NCBI RefSeq assembly: GCF_024748615.1
Contig: NZ_CP087168.1
Coordinates: 620,001 to 684,000 of the forward strand
DNA from: Pseudomonas sp. B21-048
Lineage (GTDB): Bacteria > Pseudomonadota > Gammaproteobacteria > Pseudomonadales > Pseudomonadaceae
Direction of reading: 5' to 3'
DNA: 64,000 nt
The position numbers and the translations under genes are program-made. This document shows positions 36,101 to 43,325 of this stretch, in pieces. The notes below the pieces were generated by a model. It worked only from the letters and a program-made list of their open reading frames with translations. It did no database searches and was not told the origin of the DNA. How positions within the stretch are numbered: the first letter of the stretch is position 1; every line of letters begins with the position of its first letter.

Positions 36101-39100
36101 AACGGTTCGAGCATTGCCGAAAAACCTTTGCCTTCGCGAATGACTGTCGGCGATTTGCTGAGTCGCGAGCTGATGGTCGGCGGGCGGTCAGTTGAGACTT
36201 GGCAGCATCACGCGGCGTTACGTGTCCGTTCATTGTCGGAAAATGCCCGGCTGGGTGATGGCCTGGCTCGGCTGGATGCCCAGCGGTGGGCGCGGCAGAT
36301 CGAAAGCGCCACCACTCGCCTACAGATAGCGCATCAGTTGAGTCGTGACTTTGTGCCGGTCTTCGAGTCATTGAAGACCGGTGCGACAGGCCTGCGTGAA
36401 ATTACGCTGGTCAATGCCAAGGACGCCAGTCAGACCCGTAGAGTCGTGACCGATGACGTGCATCTGGACACCATCAAGTCTTACCTGACGGACATTTACC
36501 AGACACTGTCGGTCAAAGCGCCTCGCCCCGGTATGATCGATCCAACTGATGCCGGTGCCGTTCATACGCTCAATGCTGGATTCGCCATACAGGCCCTGTT
36601 GTTTGCGCTGAAGGATCGAGAGTCTACCGACGGTGGGACGACGGCATTGACGTCTGCGGTGCGCTTGCATGGCTACCTGTCTTATGCACAGCTGGCCCAT
36701 GGCATCGTGGTGGATGCTGTGGAATTGATCAATCTGGTGCGTACCGCGTTTACAAACAGCGTGTTGGTCGCAAGAACCACCTCGCCGGTGGTGCTCAATG
36801 CCCTGGGGCACGTGGCCAATGAGGGGGTGGGCAATATTCTTCAATTGGCTGCGGTCGGATTCGATATTTATCTGCTGGCCAATGCCGAGAATGACGCTCA
36901 GATTGCCCAGTTCGCTACACAACTGGCGTTCGATTCCGCAGGCCTGGTGGCGGGGCTGGGCGGGCTTGGGGCATCCCTCGTCGGAGCCGGCACCGCGGCT
37001 GCGTTTCTGGGGGGGGCGAGTGTCATTCTGGGGGGGCTGGCGGTTGGCATCGGCGCGTTGGTCGAAGGTTTCAGCGGAATACTGGAGCGGGCCCGTCAAG
37101 TCGGCAAGTATTTGAATCTGATTGAACAGGGTTATCGCAGCGGCGGGTTTTCGCGGATTGACGATGCGCTGTGCATCAGCCCCTATGTCGTCGTCACACA
37201 CTTGGACCTTGAAGGACGGCTACTTCGTTACGGCGGCGTCTTGAATATATTCGCGGCCATTCCCCATGCGTTGCATCCACCGCAGGGCAATCCGGATCGG
37301 TCATTGTCGATCAGCATCCGTGAGTCGCTCGGCTATGCGCACGAAAGCGCGATTCCCGATGCCGCAGACTTTGATGTCGTCGTACTGCCGTGCATGCCGC
37401 ATTGCTACTTCGGATTCGACTATAAGGCACTGCCAGGCTCGACCTCCCGCTGGGAGCATTTTGAAACGGCGCTGAAACTCGAGAACGACAGTGAAGGGGA
37501 ACGCCAGTTCTGGTTCAGTTTCTACAAGTTCCCGACCGAATATGTGCTGCATCAACTGATACCCAATTACTCGCAGACGTTAGTCAACGTGGTGCTGGAT
37601 CGCAGAAACCGCTTTCTCCGCGTGCCGAAATTGCCAAGAGAGCTGCACAATTACCTGTCCTACGAAATTCTGGGGAAGGGCGGACAATGCACGGTGGTGC
37701 TGGCCGAGGGTGTCCGGGCGATCACGCTTGTAAAGACCCCGGATGCGTCGTCGATGTACTGGGCATTGAGTGCAACCTGGTTGGCTGAGGGGGACGTAAA
37801 AATTGAAGGGGCTCGTGTGCAATTGGGCGCGATCCAGGTCCATGTCCCTGAAAAGTCGTCTTTGCTTTTGCAACTTGACGAGCAGTCGTATCAAGTGGAC
37901 TGGGAGCAAGGGCGCTTGCTCATCTCCGAGATCTCGATCGACTCGGGCAGTAATGCTTCCGCTGCGCAGGCGTCCCTCCGCGAGCTCGCGCGTTCCATGC
38001 GTCTGGCCGGTCGCTACACGGCTATCCGAGATTTTCCTGTTCCATACAGCGATCCCCTCAAACCGGTCAAGACCACGGCCCAATACGACCGCGATGAAGA
38101 CCGTTTCCTGTTTGTCCGTGGCCTGGCTCCGGCCTATCAGGAAGCCGCTTGCCTGGGCGCCATTGTCGACAAGTACGCGTATTACTATGTCCCCAACGAA
38201 GTTCTGATCTGGCGGACAGATGTAACCACCGGGCAGGTCAACCGGATTTATCGGTTGATGGATCCGTTGCCGGGATCAAGGATTTCGGCCTTCCAGGAAC
38301 TGGAGGGAGGGTTGATACGGATCGTTCAGAAAGTCGTGCTGCGTAACGGTCGTGACATGAAGATGACTTACCTGCTCGGCGCAAATGAGCTCTCGCTGTT
38401 TTCTGTCATCGGAAAACTGACTGAGGGCCAGAAGGCATTGCTGCAACGCAAGAACACGGTCTCCCTTTCGTACTTCTTCTGGGATTACGAATTGATGGTG
38501 CGCAACTCGAAACTCGCGCCTTTCGATTCAGTGAGTGTCGTGGATTATCAATGCGCCCCCCTGACCTCGATCACCTATTGGGATGAGGACTCTCGCAACC
38601 CCATCAGCCTCTGGTTGCGACGGGATGATGGGCTTGTGATTCGGCCGAACCTGGAAGCGGATTCAGTCAATCCGATTTTTCTAAATACCCAGGACGCCGA
38701 TGGCGATTCGTTCCTGTTCTATGATCAGCGTCATCGCAGTCTCTACCGACAGCGTGTGACTTTGCAGAATGACGAGCCGCCCGCGCCTGCTGCAAAGATT
38801 CTGCCTCATGAGGTGGTCGAGGTGTTTTTCCAGGAGCAGCGCCACATTGCGCTCACTGAGGACGGCATGCTGTATCAACTGAGCAGGACTGATGAATCGC
38901 AGCTGGTCGCGCTGAACGGGGACTGGCTGGCACGGGCCGCCGCTGTCGGTGACGGTTTTGAATGGTATACGAGCGTTCTGGCGCTTGCCGAAGAGTTGGC
39001 CAGCGAGGGTTTTGAAGTGTCGGGTGTGCAGAATGTTCCCGGCAATGCATTCCTGCGTGTCTGGTGTGTGGGCCGGCGCTTGCTGATTGCCGACATGAGG

Positions 39101-40171
39101 GAGAGTCAATCCTTACAGCTATTGGCGCAGACCCCAGACAAAAAGGCTGCATGGTTATGGGATTCGGCGTCGGGACAGGTCTATCGTCAGCCCTTCATGG
39201 AGCCCGAGGCGTTTGCGGCGGCCTTTGCCAACGGCACGCGCCTGTTGCATCGAGATCGGCTGCCGGCAATGCAGCGGGTGGCTGCGCAATGGTCTTTCAC
39301 CCGGATCGCACCCGAAGGCGCGGGATTGCGTGGCTTGACCCGAGAGCATGTGTGGATCGAGCTGTTTGAAGGTGAAGCACCTCGTATCGTCGGTGTGGAA
39401 AGCGATTTTTTCTTCGGTCTTGGCACGCGACAGGTGCGGGAAAACAAGCTGCTCCAATTGATTGCCGGCCGTTCCTGCGCGCCCGTTTTGACCGCGGGCA
39501 GATTCGATGATCTCTTTGCCTGGTATGACACAGGTGCCAAGCGCCTGTACTACTCGACCGTACAGACCAACGGGCATTGGCCTGCTTATCTGGGCGCGCG
39601 CGATGGCGAAATTGCGCTGCTGCACAACACCGTGACCCGTGGGGTGTTCAGTAACAGAAACGGTGCGTGGCTGGTGTCGGAGCATGATGTCTGGATGTAT
39701 GCAGACTCGGTGAGTCGAGCGGGACAGGTCATGACGATCCAGACCCGGGACAATATAGAGGACTTGTTGCCGCTGATTCCAGACGGTGTCACCACACTGG
39801 TGTTGGGACTCAATGGCCAGATGAGCTGCCAGCTCTCACAAGCCGCTTGGTCACGGCTCGATTGCCTGATTATCGACTTCCATCATAAGGTGCCCCATAA
39901 GCGCCAATGGATCATGGATCTGCCGGCGATGGATGACTGGCGGATCACGCTGGTCGAGGGGCATCTGTTGCTGACCGATCCGGATGGCGGGGGCAGCCTG
40001 ATTTTTCGAAGTGTCGAATCCGTCGGAACGGAAATACGGGACATGTTTGTACTGGGGATCATTGTTTCCGGTTATTCGCGGATCGTCACCCTTGAGGGAC
40101 TGATACAGGGACTGAAGGAGGGTGTCAGTCTTGAGCTGGTGAAACTGCTGGAGAAGGTAGTCGAAGCGTAG
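33128..40171 (+). CDS. Giant TcdA/TcdB-like toxin with C58-like protease domain, second copy
   Basis: A 2347-residue paralogue of the preceding gene, similar over its whole length by eye. The glycosyltransferase region has NMHFVWVGG (W122) and D306-x-D308 after GGTY. The protease-like region has C839 (RRCYPLALVMAAAL), H926 (TDNHSMLVSK) and D945 (FYDPNFGLY), with exactly the same spacing (87 and 19 residues) as the first copy. The translocation region has TLNAGFAIQALLFAL and a hydrophobic stretch near 1275-1325. There is no signal peptide. A 15-base tandem repeat gives two in-frame starts, ATG 33128 and ATG 33143, each with its own agggac. Both active-site sets being intact argues against decay of either copy. 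It ends before a strong terminator. Confidence 0.88.
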   Translation: MNRDVMSELMQLPNTGQDFVTAVGLSGFSGDLGEFAGSEEHAALSRYYKAASESDRLSDLLAPAKLFQETLVSLIRQKTGPMTDTLRKANADTKAYVARIEKTVAILAEVHPPVPKNMHFVWVGGALFGDNQRDYFNIWKQVLSNDGHTLNLWYDPDALMAFDTNRIITLAAKAHAMESGGTALSSATKLVDLIEKRVVVLRQQMFEHIKAAQQQGIKADDARIELLVKAYGQDRTALEAAKARYLESHLAMAGEQVRVRDARAAFGSHFLWDVYEREVSFRGNLAAASDVVRLQAMSLEGGTYSDLDYLPPLVDQMGEVNIKTFSFEQKLGVLQLLLDKNPTLMPGRERSRYKNYVKDIPAEQLQALTRFAETVLKVSDVFSAAKGLTVPEQGVRLGAPNPRLEMNAFIMAHPESGMVSSIMQRIRSNYDLLLKVEQALVKSGKQWHVSFATEVTGDIVQKNNERAQNASTDYVGYVSRLATAIAGYHRDGIDPQAQGTISLSGPGAAIWGVEDFVDAHCIPDKVAEVRGRLQLLDTGYNRATEEELISGWVENVKQPEQWLEKEQQNWRDGKYKARYTGNLNELLHSQTLTFKQGWPVIEGKPVLLTSVLQQLLDDLGAPFMRAMNDRLSGDITFNDRIALDFETRQQILAQPASELPASIGAESLGNMNEALARIAGGKLLAEQLSPLHRVVFGGLFGVPTLDQEVFAAAWKETVALAESTQDRGLFARYELIEQTLFNRRPAMFEAGHKTSSWSGQVSENSRVLKAQALAEPLSVRQWGEHVQRIETATRNEYQASILQRGHSVRKRFFQAGADAVKQLPQELLVRGCGDPGRRCYPLALVMAAALESGSTAERALIGKLAIANLSPDAAETHALLHVLDELCGVPMSQFGKKAAAVNLSAAMQALKAKTSTGSLMLNTDNHSMLVSKVVEQGETSYRFYDPNFGLYAFMRAEDLQQGITSFLQDDVIARLYGVGEVSNAAFDVIDLNGSSIAEKPLPSRMTVGDLLSRELMVGGRSVETWQHHAALRVRSLSENARLGDGLARLDAQRWARQIESATTRLQIAHQLSRDFVPVFESLKTGATGLREITLVNAKDASQTRRVVTDDVHLDTIKSYLTDIYQTLSVKAPRPGMIDPTDAGAVHTLNAGFAIQALLFALKDRESTDGGTTALTSAVRLHGYLSYAQLAHGIVVDAVELINLVRTAFTNSVLVARTTSPVVLNALGHVANEGVGNILQLAAVGFDIYLLANAENDAQIAQFATQLAFDSAGLVAGLGGLGASLVGAGTAAAFLGGASVILGGLAVGIGALVEGFSGILERARQVGKYLNLIEQGYRSGGFSRIDDALCISPYVVVTHLDLEGRLLRYGGVLNIFAAIPHALHPPQGNPDRSLSISIRESLGYAHESAIPDAADFDVVVLPCMPHCYFGFDYKALPGSTSRWEHFETALKLENDSEGERQFWFSFYKFPTEYVLHQLIPNYSQTLVNVVLDRRNRFLRVPKLPRELHNYLSYEILGKGGQCTVVLAEGVRAITLVKTPDASSMYWALSATWLAEGDVKIEGARVQLGAIQVHVPEKSSLLLQLDEQSYQVDWEQGRLLISEISIDSGSNASAAQASLRELARSMRLAGRYTAIRDFPVPYSDPLKPVKTTAQYDRDEDRFLFVRGLAPAYQEAACLGAIVDKYAYYYVPNEVLIWRTDVTTGQVNRIYRLMDPLPGSRISAFQELEGGLIRIVQKVVLRNGRDMKMTYLLGANELSLFSVIGKLTEGQKALLQRKNTVSLSYFFWDYELMVRNSKLAPFDSVSVVDYQCAPLTSITYWDEDSRNPISLWLRRDDGLVIRPNLEADSVNPIFLNTQDADGDSFLFYDQRHRSLYRQRVTLQNDEPPAPAAKILPHEVVEVFFQEQRHIALTEDGMLYQLSRTDESQLVALNGDWLARAAAVGDGFEWYTSVLALAEELASEGFEVSGVQNVPGNAFLRVWCVGRRLLIADMRESQSLQLLAQTPDKKAAWLWDSASGQVYRQPFMEPEAFAAAFANGTRLLHRDRLPAMQRVAAQWSFTRIAPEGAGLRGLTREHVWIELFEGEAPRIVGVESDFFFGLGTRQVRENKLLQLIAGRSCAPVLTAGRFDDLFAWYDTGAKRLYYSTVQTNGHWPAYLGARDGEIALLHNTVTRGVFSNRNGAWLVSEHDVWMYADSVSRAGQVMTIQTRDNIEDLLPLIPDGVTTLVLGLNGQMSCQLSQAAWSRLDCLIIDFHHKVPHKRQWIMDLPAMDDWRITLVEGHLLLTDPDGGGSLIFRSVESVGTEIRDMFVLGIIVSGYSRIVTLEGLIQGLKEGVSLELVKLLEKVVEA

Positions 40172-40213
40172 ACCCGGAAGCGGGCAATCTACCTCCAGGG
40201 AGGTTAAGCGAGG

Positions 40214-40243
40214 CTGCGGGATTGATCCCCCGCAGTCTTTTTC
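40214..40243 (+). terminator. Rho-independent terminator of the toxin pair
   Basis: ctgcggg...cccgcag with a short loop is followed by tctttttc, 43 bases after the second toxin gene stops. It just touches the end of the convergent marC gene. Confidence 0.85.
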
Positions 40244-40853
40244 ATGGGGCAATGGCGCCTGGCACCAGATAGCCCTTTACCCCGGTAAAGATAATCTGCG
40301 CCGCCAGTGCGCAGACAAACAACCCCATCAAGCGGCTGACGATCTGCAAACCCTGATCGCCGAGAATCCGTTCGATCCGGTTGGATAAGTAAAGCACCAC
40401 CCCGACCGTGAAGCTAGCCAGAGCAATGCTGAGTATGGCGGTGAGTTTGTCGTCCCAGTGCGGCTGACTCACGCCCATCACCAGCAAGGCCCCGATGGTG
40501 CCCGGGCCAACAGTCAGCGGAATGGTCAGCGGAACGATGGTCACATCCTGCTGCACGTTATCGGTCTGCACCGCCGACTTACCCTGGGCCATGCCCAATG
40601 CCGAGATGAACAACACGCTGCCGGCGCCAATGCGAAAGGCGTCCACGGTGATGCCGAACACATTGAAAATCACCCGACCGAACAGGTACAGCAAGACGCT
40701 GGAAACCAGCGTGGCGGTTGCCACTTTCCAGGCCAGGCGTCGTTGCTCCTTACGCGAATAGCCGCGGGTCAGGCTGATGAAACAGGACAACACGAAGAAC
40801 GGGCTGTAGAGCACCAGCATCTTCAAATAAACGCTGAATAACACGTGGAGCAT
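40242..40853 (-). CDS. MarC family integral membrane protein
   Basis: A 203-residue inner-membrane protein with six predicted helices, of the MarC/NAAT family. Visible family features are PFFVLSCFISLTRG near residue 19 and PLTIPLTVGPGTIGALLVMG near 110. Its function is uncertain: the earlier multiple-antibiotic-resistance link has been withdrawn, and some archaeal members transport small amino acids. It is convergent with the toxin genes and divergent from the three-gene cluster, and appears to be core-genome sequence lying between two accessory insertions. Confidence 0.88.
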   Translation of the reverse strand: MLHVLFSVYLKMLVLYSPFFVLSCFISLTRGYSRKEQRRLAWKVATATLVSSVLLYLFGRVIFNVFGITVDAFRIGAGSVLFISALGMAQGKSAVQTDNVQQDVTIVPLTIPLTVGPGTIGALLVMGVSQPHWDDKLTAILSIALASFTVGVVLYLSNRIERILGDQGLQIVSRLMGLFVCALAAQIIFTGVKGYLVPGAIAP

Positions 40854-40904
40854 GATGTCGGCTCGCAGCAGGAGGGTGGTGAAGCGAAGTCTATCAGTCG
40901 ATCA

Positions 40905-41089
40905 ATAGCGTGTGGGTATCACGTTTAAAAGATCTTATGAATATTTGTCTTTATTTTGGTGTTCTTAACTAAGTGTGTGAGGTGGCTGGACAGGTGTTAC
41001 ATATTTAAGTTTGTGGGTGTTCGCTTGTTTGGTTATTGTTTTAACCGCAAGCTCATGAGGGGCTTGCTTAACGAGATAAGGAATCTTTT
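40905..41089 (+). promoter_or_regulatory. AT-rich leader of the three-gene cluster
   Basis: This stretch is low in GC compared with the flanks, with runs such as tgaatatttgtctttattttgg. It must contain the promoter for the downstream cluster; ttacatatttaag is a possible -10 zone. The ribosome-binding site aagga lies 7 bases before ATG 41090. The style resembles the leader of the first toxin gene. Confidence 0.45.
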
Positions 41090-41878
41090 ATGAGCAATCT
41101 AGTGCTTGACGGTCGCTATATTTCTGCCTGTGTTGAAAGTTTGAAAGAATATGATCTGGGTGAGGTAGTGGCTCTGCAACCTCGTGGAATGTTTTTGCTT
41201 GGTGATACTGTTGAAGAACCGTCGAAAGCCTCTATTGTTGGCGAAGGGATGTTGTCTTTCAGCAGTGGCATCAGTGGTGAGAATCGGTCGGATGCACAGA
41301 ATGCCTTTCTCTATGCGAGCCTTGTAGCGAACAAACTCTTCCCGGAGGAGTACCAGGGCAAAGAGTGGTATATGCAGTTCCGGGATGTCATGACCAAAGC
41401 GGGCTGGACGCCTATCAGCAAGTACTACAACGACTTGCACGTCAGCGGAACCAGTGTCCGCATGGACAAACTGGTGTTAGATATTCTTGGCTCGGTGGTC
41501 GCTGGCCTTGCGCTGCCTGGCCCGACTACCGCATTGATGCTGAAAGTGGCGGGGGATGCGATTGCAGCCCTGCAAAAGCGTGATACGGAACTGACGCTTT
41601 ATGAGCGTAATCTGTTGAACCATGGCGTAGGCGGAGTAACCGCCGGTGCATGCACTGAAAATAATGGCGTAGCCACTATGGCACTCGGTGCGGTGCGTTT
41701 TTTACGCAAGAACACGTCGACCAAAGTGCTATTTGTGGATGTTGATACTCGCAATGTGAACTTGTATCGCGGTGAAACGGTTTTTGAAAAGAATGATCTG
41801 CTCGCCAAAGCTACCCGTGAAGTTATTGCAAGCAAACTTGTCGCGCACGCCGGAAAAATTGCTGACTATGACATCTAA
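41090..41878 (+). CDS. Unrecognised protein A of a three-gene paralogous cluster
   Basis: A 262-residue soluble protein with no signal peptide; I do not recognise the family. It has a beta-rich start, then a helical block with NAFLYASLVANK and, 7 residues on, EWYMQFRDVMTKAGW (about residues 71-102). A glycine- and hydrophobic-rich segment (about 130-150, GSVVAGLALPGP) follows, then a beta-rich stretch (ATMALGAVRFLRK, KVLFVDVDTRNVNLY) and a C-terminal helix. Proteins B and C downstream share the helical block (NS-LLAQLVANK...WYNAYVKVL in B; DIYMSTAFAQN...WFEYYRNQLKFLGW in C), so the three appear to be paralogues. A rho-independent terminator follows this gene, so A is probably made in excess over B and C. 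Confidence 0.75.
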   Translation: MSNLVLDGRYISACVESLKEYDLGEVVALQPRGMFLLGDTVEEPSKASIVGEGMLSFSSGISGENRSDAQNAFLYASLVANKLFPEEYQGKEWYMQFRDVMTKAGWTPISKYYNDLHVSGTSVRMDKLVLDILGSVVAGLALPGPTTALMLKVAGDAIAALQKRDTELTLYERNLLNHGVGGVTAGACTENNGVATMALGAVRFLRKNTSTKVLFVDVDTRNVNLYRGETVFEKNDLLAKATREVIASKLVAHAGKIADYDI

Positions 41879-41891
41879 CTGAATCTGGCAG

Positions 41892-41917
41892 GGCGATCGA
41901 GTGTCGACCGCCTTTTT
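41892..41917 (+). terminator. Terminator between proteins A and B
   Basis: ggcgatcga-gtg-tcgaccgcc (one mismatch) is followed by ttttt. It lies 13 bases after the stop of A and about 20 bases before the start of B. Since no separate promoter for B is evident, it probably acts as a partial terminator that sets the A to B/C ratio. Confidence 0.75.
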
Positions 41918-41936
41918 ATATGAGCGAGGAAATGAT

Positions 41937-42665
41937 ATGGGTTGCGATTACTTAGTGTCAGTGGTTGGGGCTGCTATCGTGATTGTTCCTGAATCTGATG
42001 GGCGGGTAGCTCATGATGATTTGGTCAATTCGGTGTTGCTGGCGCAATTGGTTGCCAATAAAGAGGTTGAAAAAAACTCAGAGGTTAATTGGTACAACGC
42101 TTATGTGAAAGTTTTAGATGACTTCTGGCTGCGGCAAACAAAGGCGCGAGAGGAAAGGCTCATCACCGAAAACTGCGGCGAGTCTATGATCGAATGGGTT
42201 GCCGCTGCAATGTCCAAAGGCGCTCCAGACGAAGGGCAAGCTACTGCCACAACATTGGCACGGGTGGCGAGTGTGTTGGGCACTGAACCTGCAATGAGCT
42301 TGCTGCGCAGTCATGTGCAAAAAACGTCCGCAGATGAATTGACTGAAGTACCTGCGCCAGCCAAGGTTGTGCGTTTGCTTGTGATTCTGGCGCGAACTCC
42401 GAGCTCGGTCATAAGCGTGTACTTGGAGTTCAAAACCCGTAAAGAGATAAGCCCCAATCCTTTGGCACAGCTTCTTCAGGCCGAAGATGTGGAAGGCACT
42501 GTCAGCATGCGTTACGCCCGGGCCTATCTGTCCGAAACTCTCTACGGTCCTGCGCGTGATGCTATCGCCTTGAAGATCAGGGAGAAGCTTAAGGGCAATA
42601 TTGCGATGTTGAGCCTGACCGACGGCTCTTCGAGCGTGCATGTTCCTGAGGCGATTGAATCATGA
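41937..42665 (+). CDS. Unrecognised protein B of the three-gene cluster
   Basis: A 242-residue soluble protein starting MGCDYLVSVVGAAIVIV. The ATG at 41937 is chosen for the agcgagga 5-10 bases upstream; a GTG at 41901 lies inside the terminator stem. The helical block VNSVLLAQLVANK...NWYNAYVKVL (about residues 30-60) matches proteins A and C. The centre is helical, and the C-terminal third has the pattern of strand, strand, then an amphipathic helix (ARDAIALKIREKLKG) seen at the ends of A and C. The stop overlaps the start of C by four bases, so B and C are translationally coupled and probably made in equal amounts. Confidence 0.72.
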   Translation: MGCDYLVSVVGAAIVIVPESDGRVAHDDLVNSVLLAQLVANKEVEKNSEVNWYNAYVKVLDDFWLRQTKAREERLITENCGESMIEWVAAAMSKGAPDEGQATATTLARVASVLGTEPAMSLLRSHVQKTSADELTEVPAPAKVVRLLVILARTPSSVISVYLEFKTRKEISPNPLAQLLQAEDVEGTVSMRYARAYLSETLYGPARDAIALKIREKLKGNIAMLSLTDGSSSVHVPEAIES

Positions 42666-43303
42666 CGCAATTGATTGCTCCACCGGCTGCGGTTGTTGGC
42701 GGCAGCGTCGTCGCGTTTGCCAGTGGTTTGCCTGCGTCCCACCGGGAAGACATTTACATGAGCACGGCTTTTGCGCAAAACGCTACCCGTACTGCGTTTA
42801 ACAATGGATTGTCGGGTGACTGGTTTGAGTATTACCGCAATCAACTGAAGTTTCTCGGATGGGATGTTCCAAAACCTGAAACATTATTGCCCATGCAGAA
42901 CAGTCTGATGGGCAGGCAGGCAATGCGATGTATCTCAACACGTCTCGGCGAGGCATTCTCCCAGCCTATGAGGCGGGCTTTGGAACAGATGGAGCGCAAC
43001 GCATTGGCGCTCAAGGTATTCGACTCGACGAGCCTTGGCTCAGAGGGCGGTTGCTTTCAGATGATTCCTTGCGTGATGAACGGCCCGAACAAAGTTGATA
43101 TGGGGATCTATCACCGACAGTTTCAAATTCGTCGAGATGTCTCTCGATTCCTGTTTGTCGAAGATCAAACGCTCGTGTACAACAGCATCGAACAGATGGC
43201 TTTGATTACCTTCAACACACTTCACTATGCCCAGTTTCGGGACAAGGTAAAGAAGTCGGTTATATCCCATTCCTTGGAATACCTGATCAATCTGGAAATC
43301 TGA
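42662..43303 (+). CDS. Unrecognised protein C of the three-gene cluster
   Basis: A 213-residue soluble protein with no signal peptide. It begins with a Val/Gly-rich strand region (AAVVGGSVVAF), followed by the shared block DIYMSTAFAQN...DWFEYYRNQLKFLGW (about 30-63). The second half is beta-rich (CFQMIPCVMNG, VDMGIYHRQFQI, FLFVEDQTLVYN) and ends in a helix (FRDKVKKSVISHSLEYLINL). It overlaps B by ATGA and converges on retS 23 bases later with no visible terminator. Multi-component toxins and complex-forming secreted proteins often come as such paralogous sets, but no function can be assigned. Confidence 0.72.
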   Translation: MTQLIAPPAAVVGGSVVAFASGLPASHREDIYMSTAFAQNATRTAFNNGLSGDWFEYYRNQLKFLGWDVPKPETLLPMQNSLMGRQAMRCISTRLGEAFSQPMRRALEQMERNALALKVFDSTSLGSEGGCFQMIPCVMNGPNKVDMGIYHRQFQIRRDVSRFLFVEDQTLVYNSIEQMALITFNTLHYAQFRDKVKKSVISHSLEYLINLEI

Positions 43304-43325
43304 TGAGCTCGCAGCACAGGGATGC

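Noticed and set aside
25918..40171. Assignment as FitD/Mcf insect toxins
   Set aside because: Those share a TcdB-like pore region but, as far as I know, lack the GT44 glycosyltransferase with DXD seen in both copies here.
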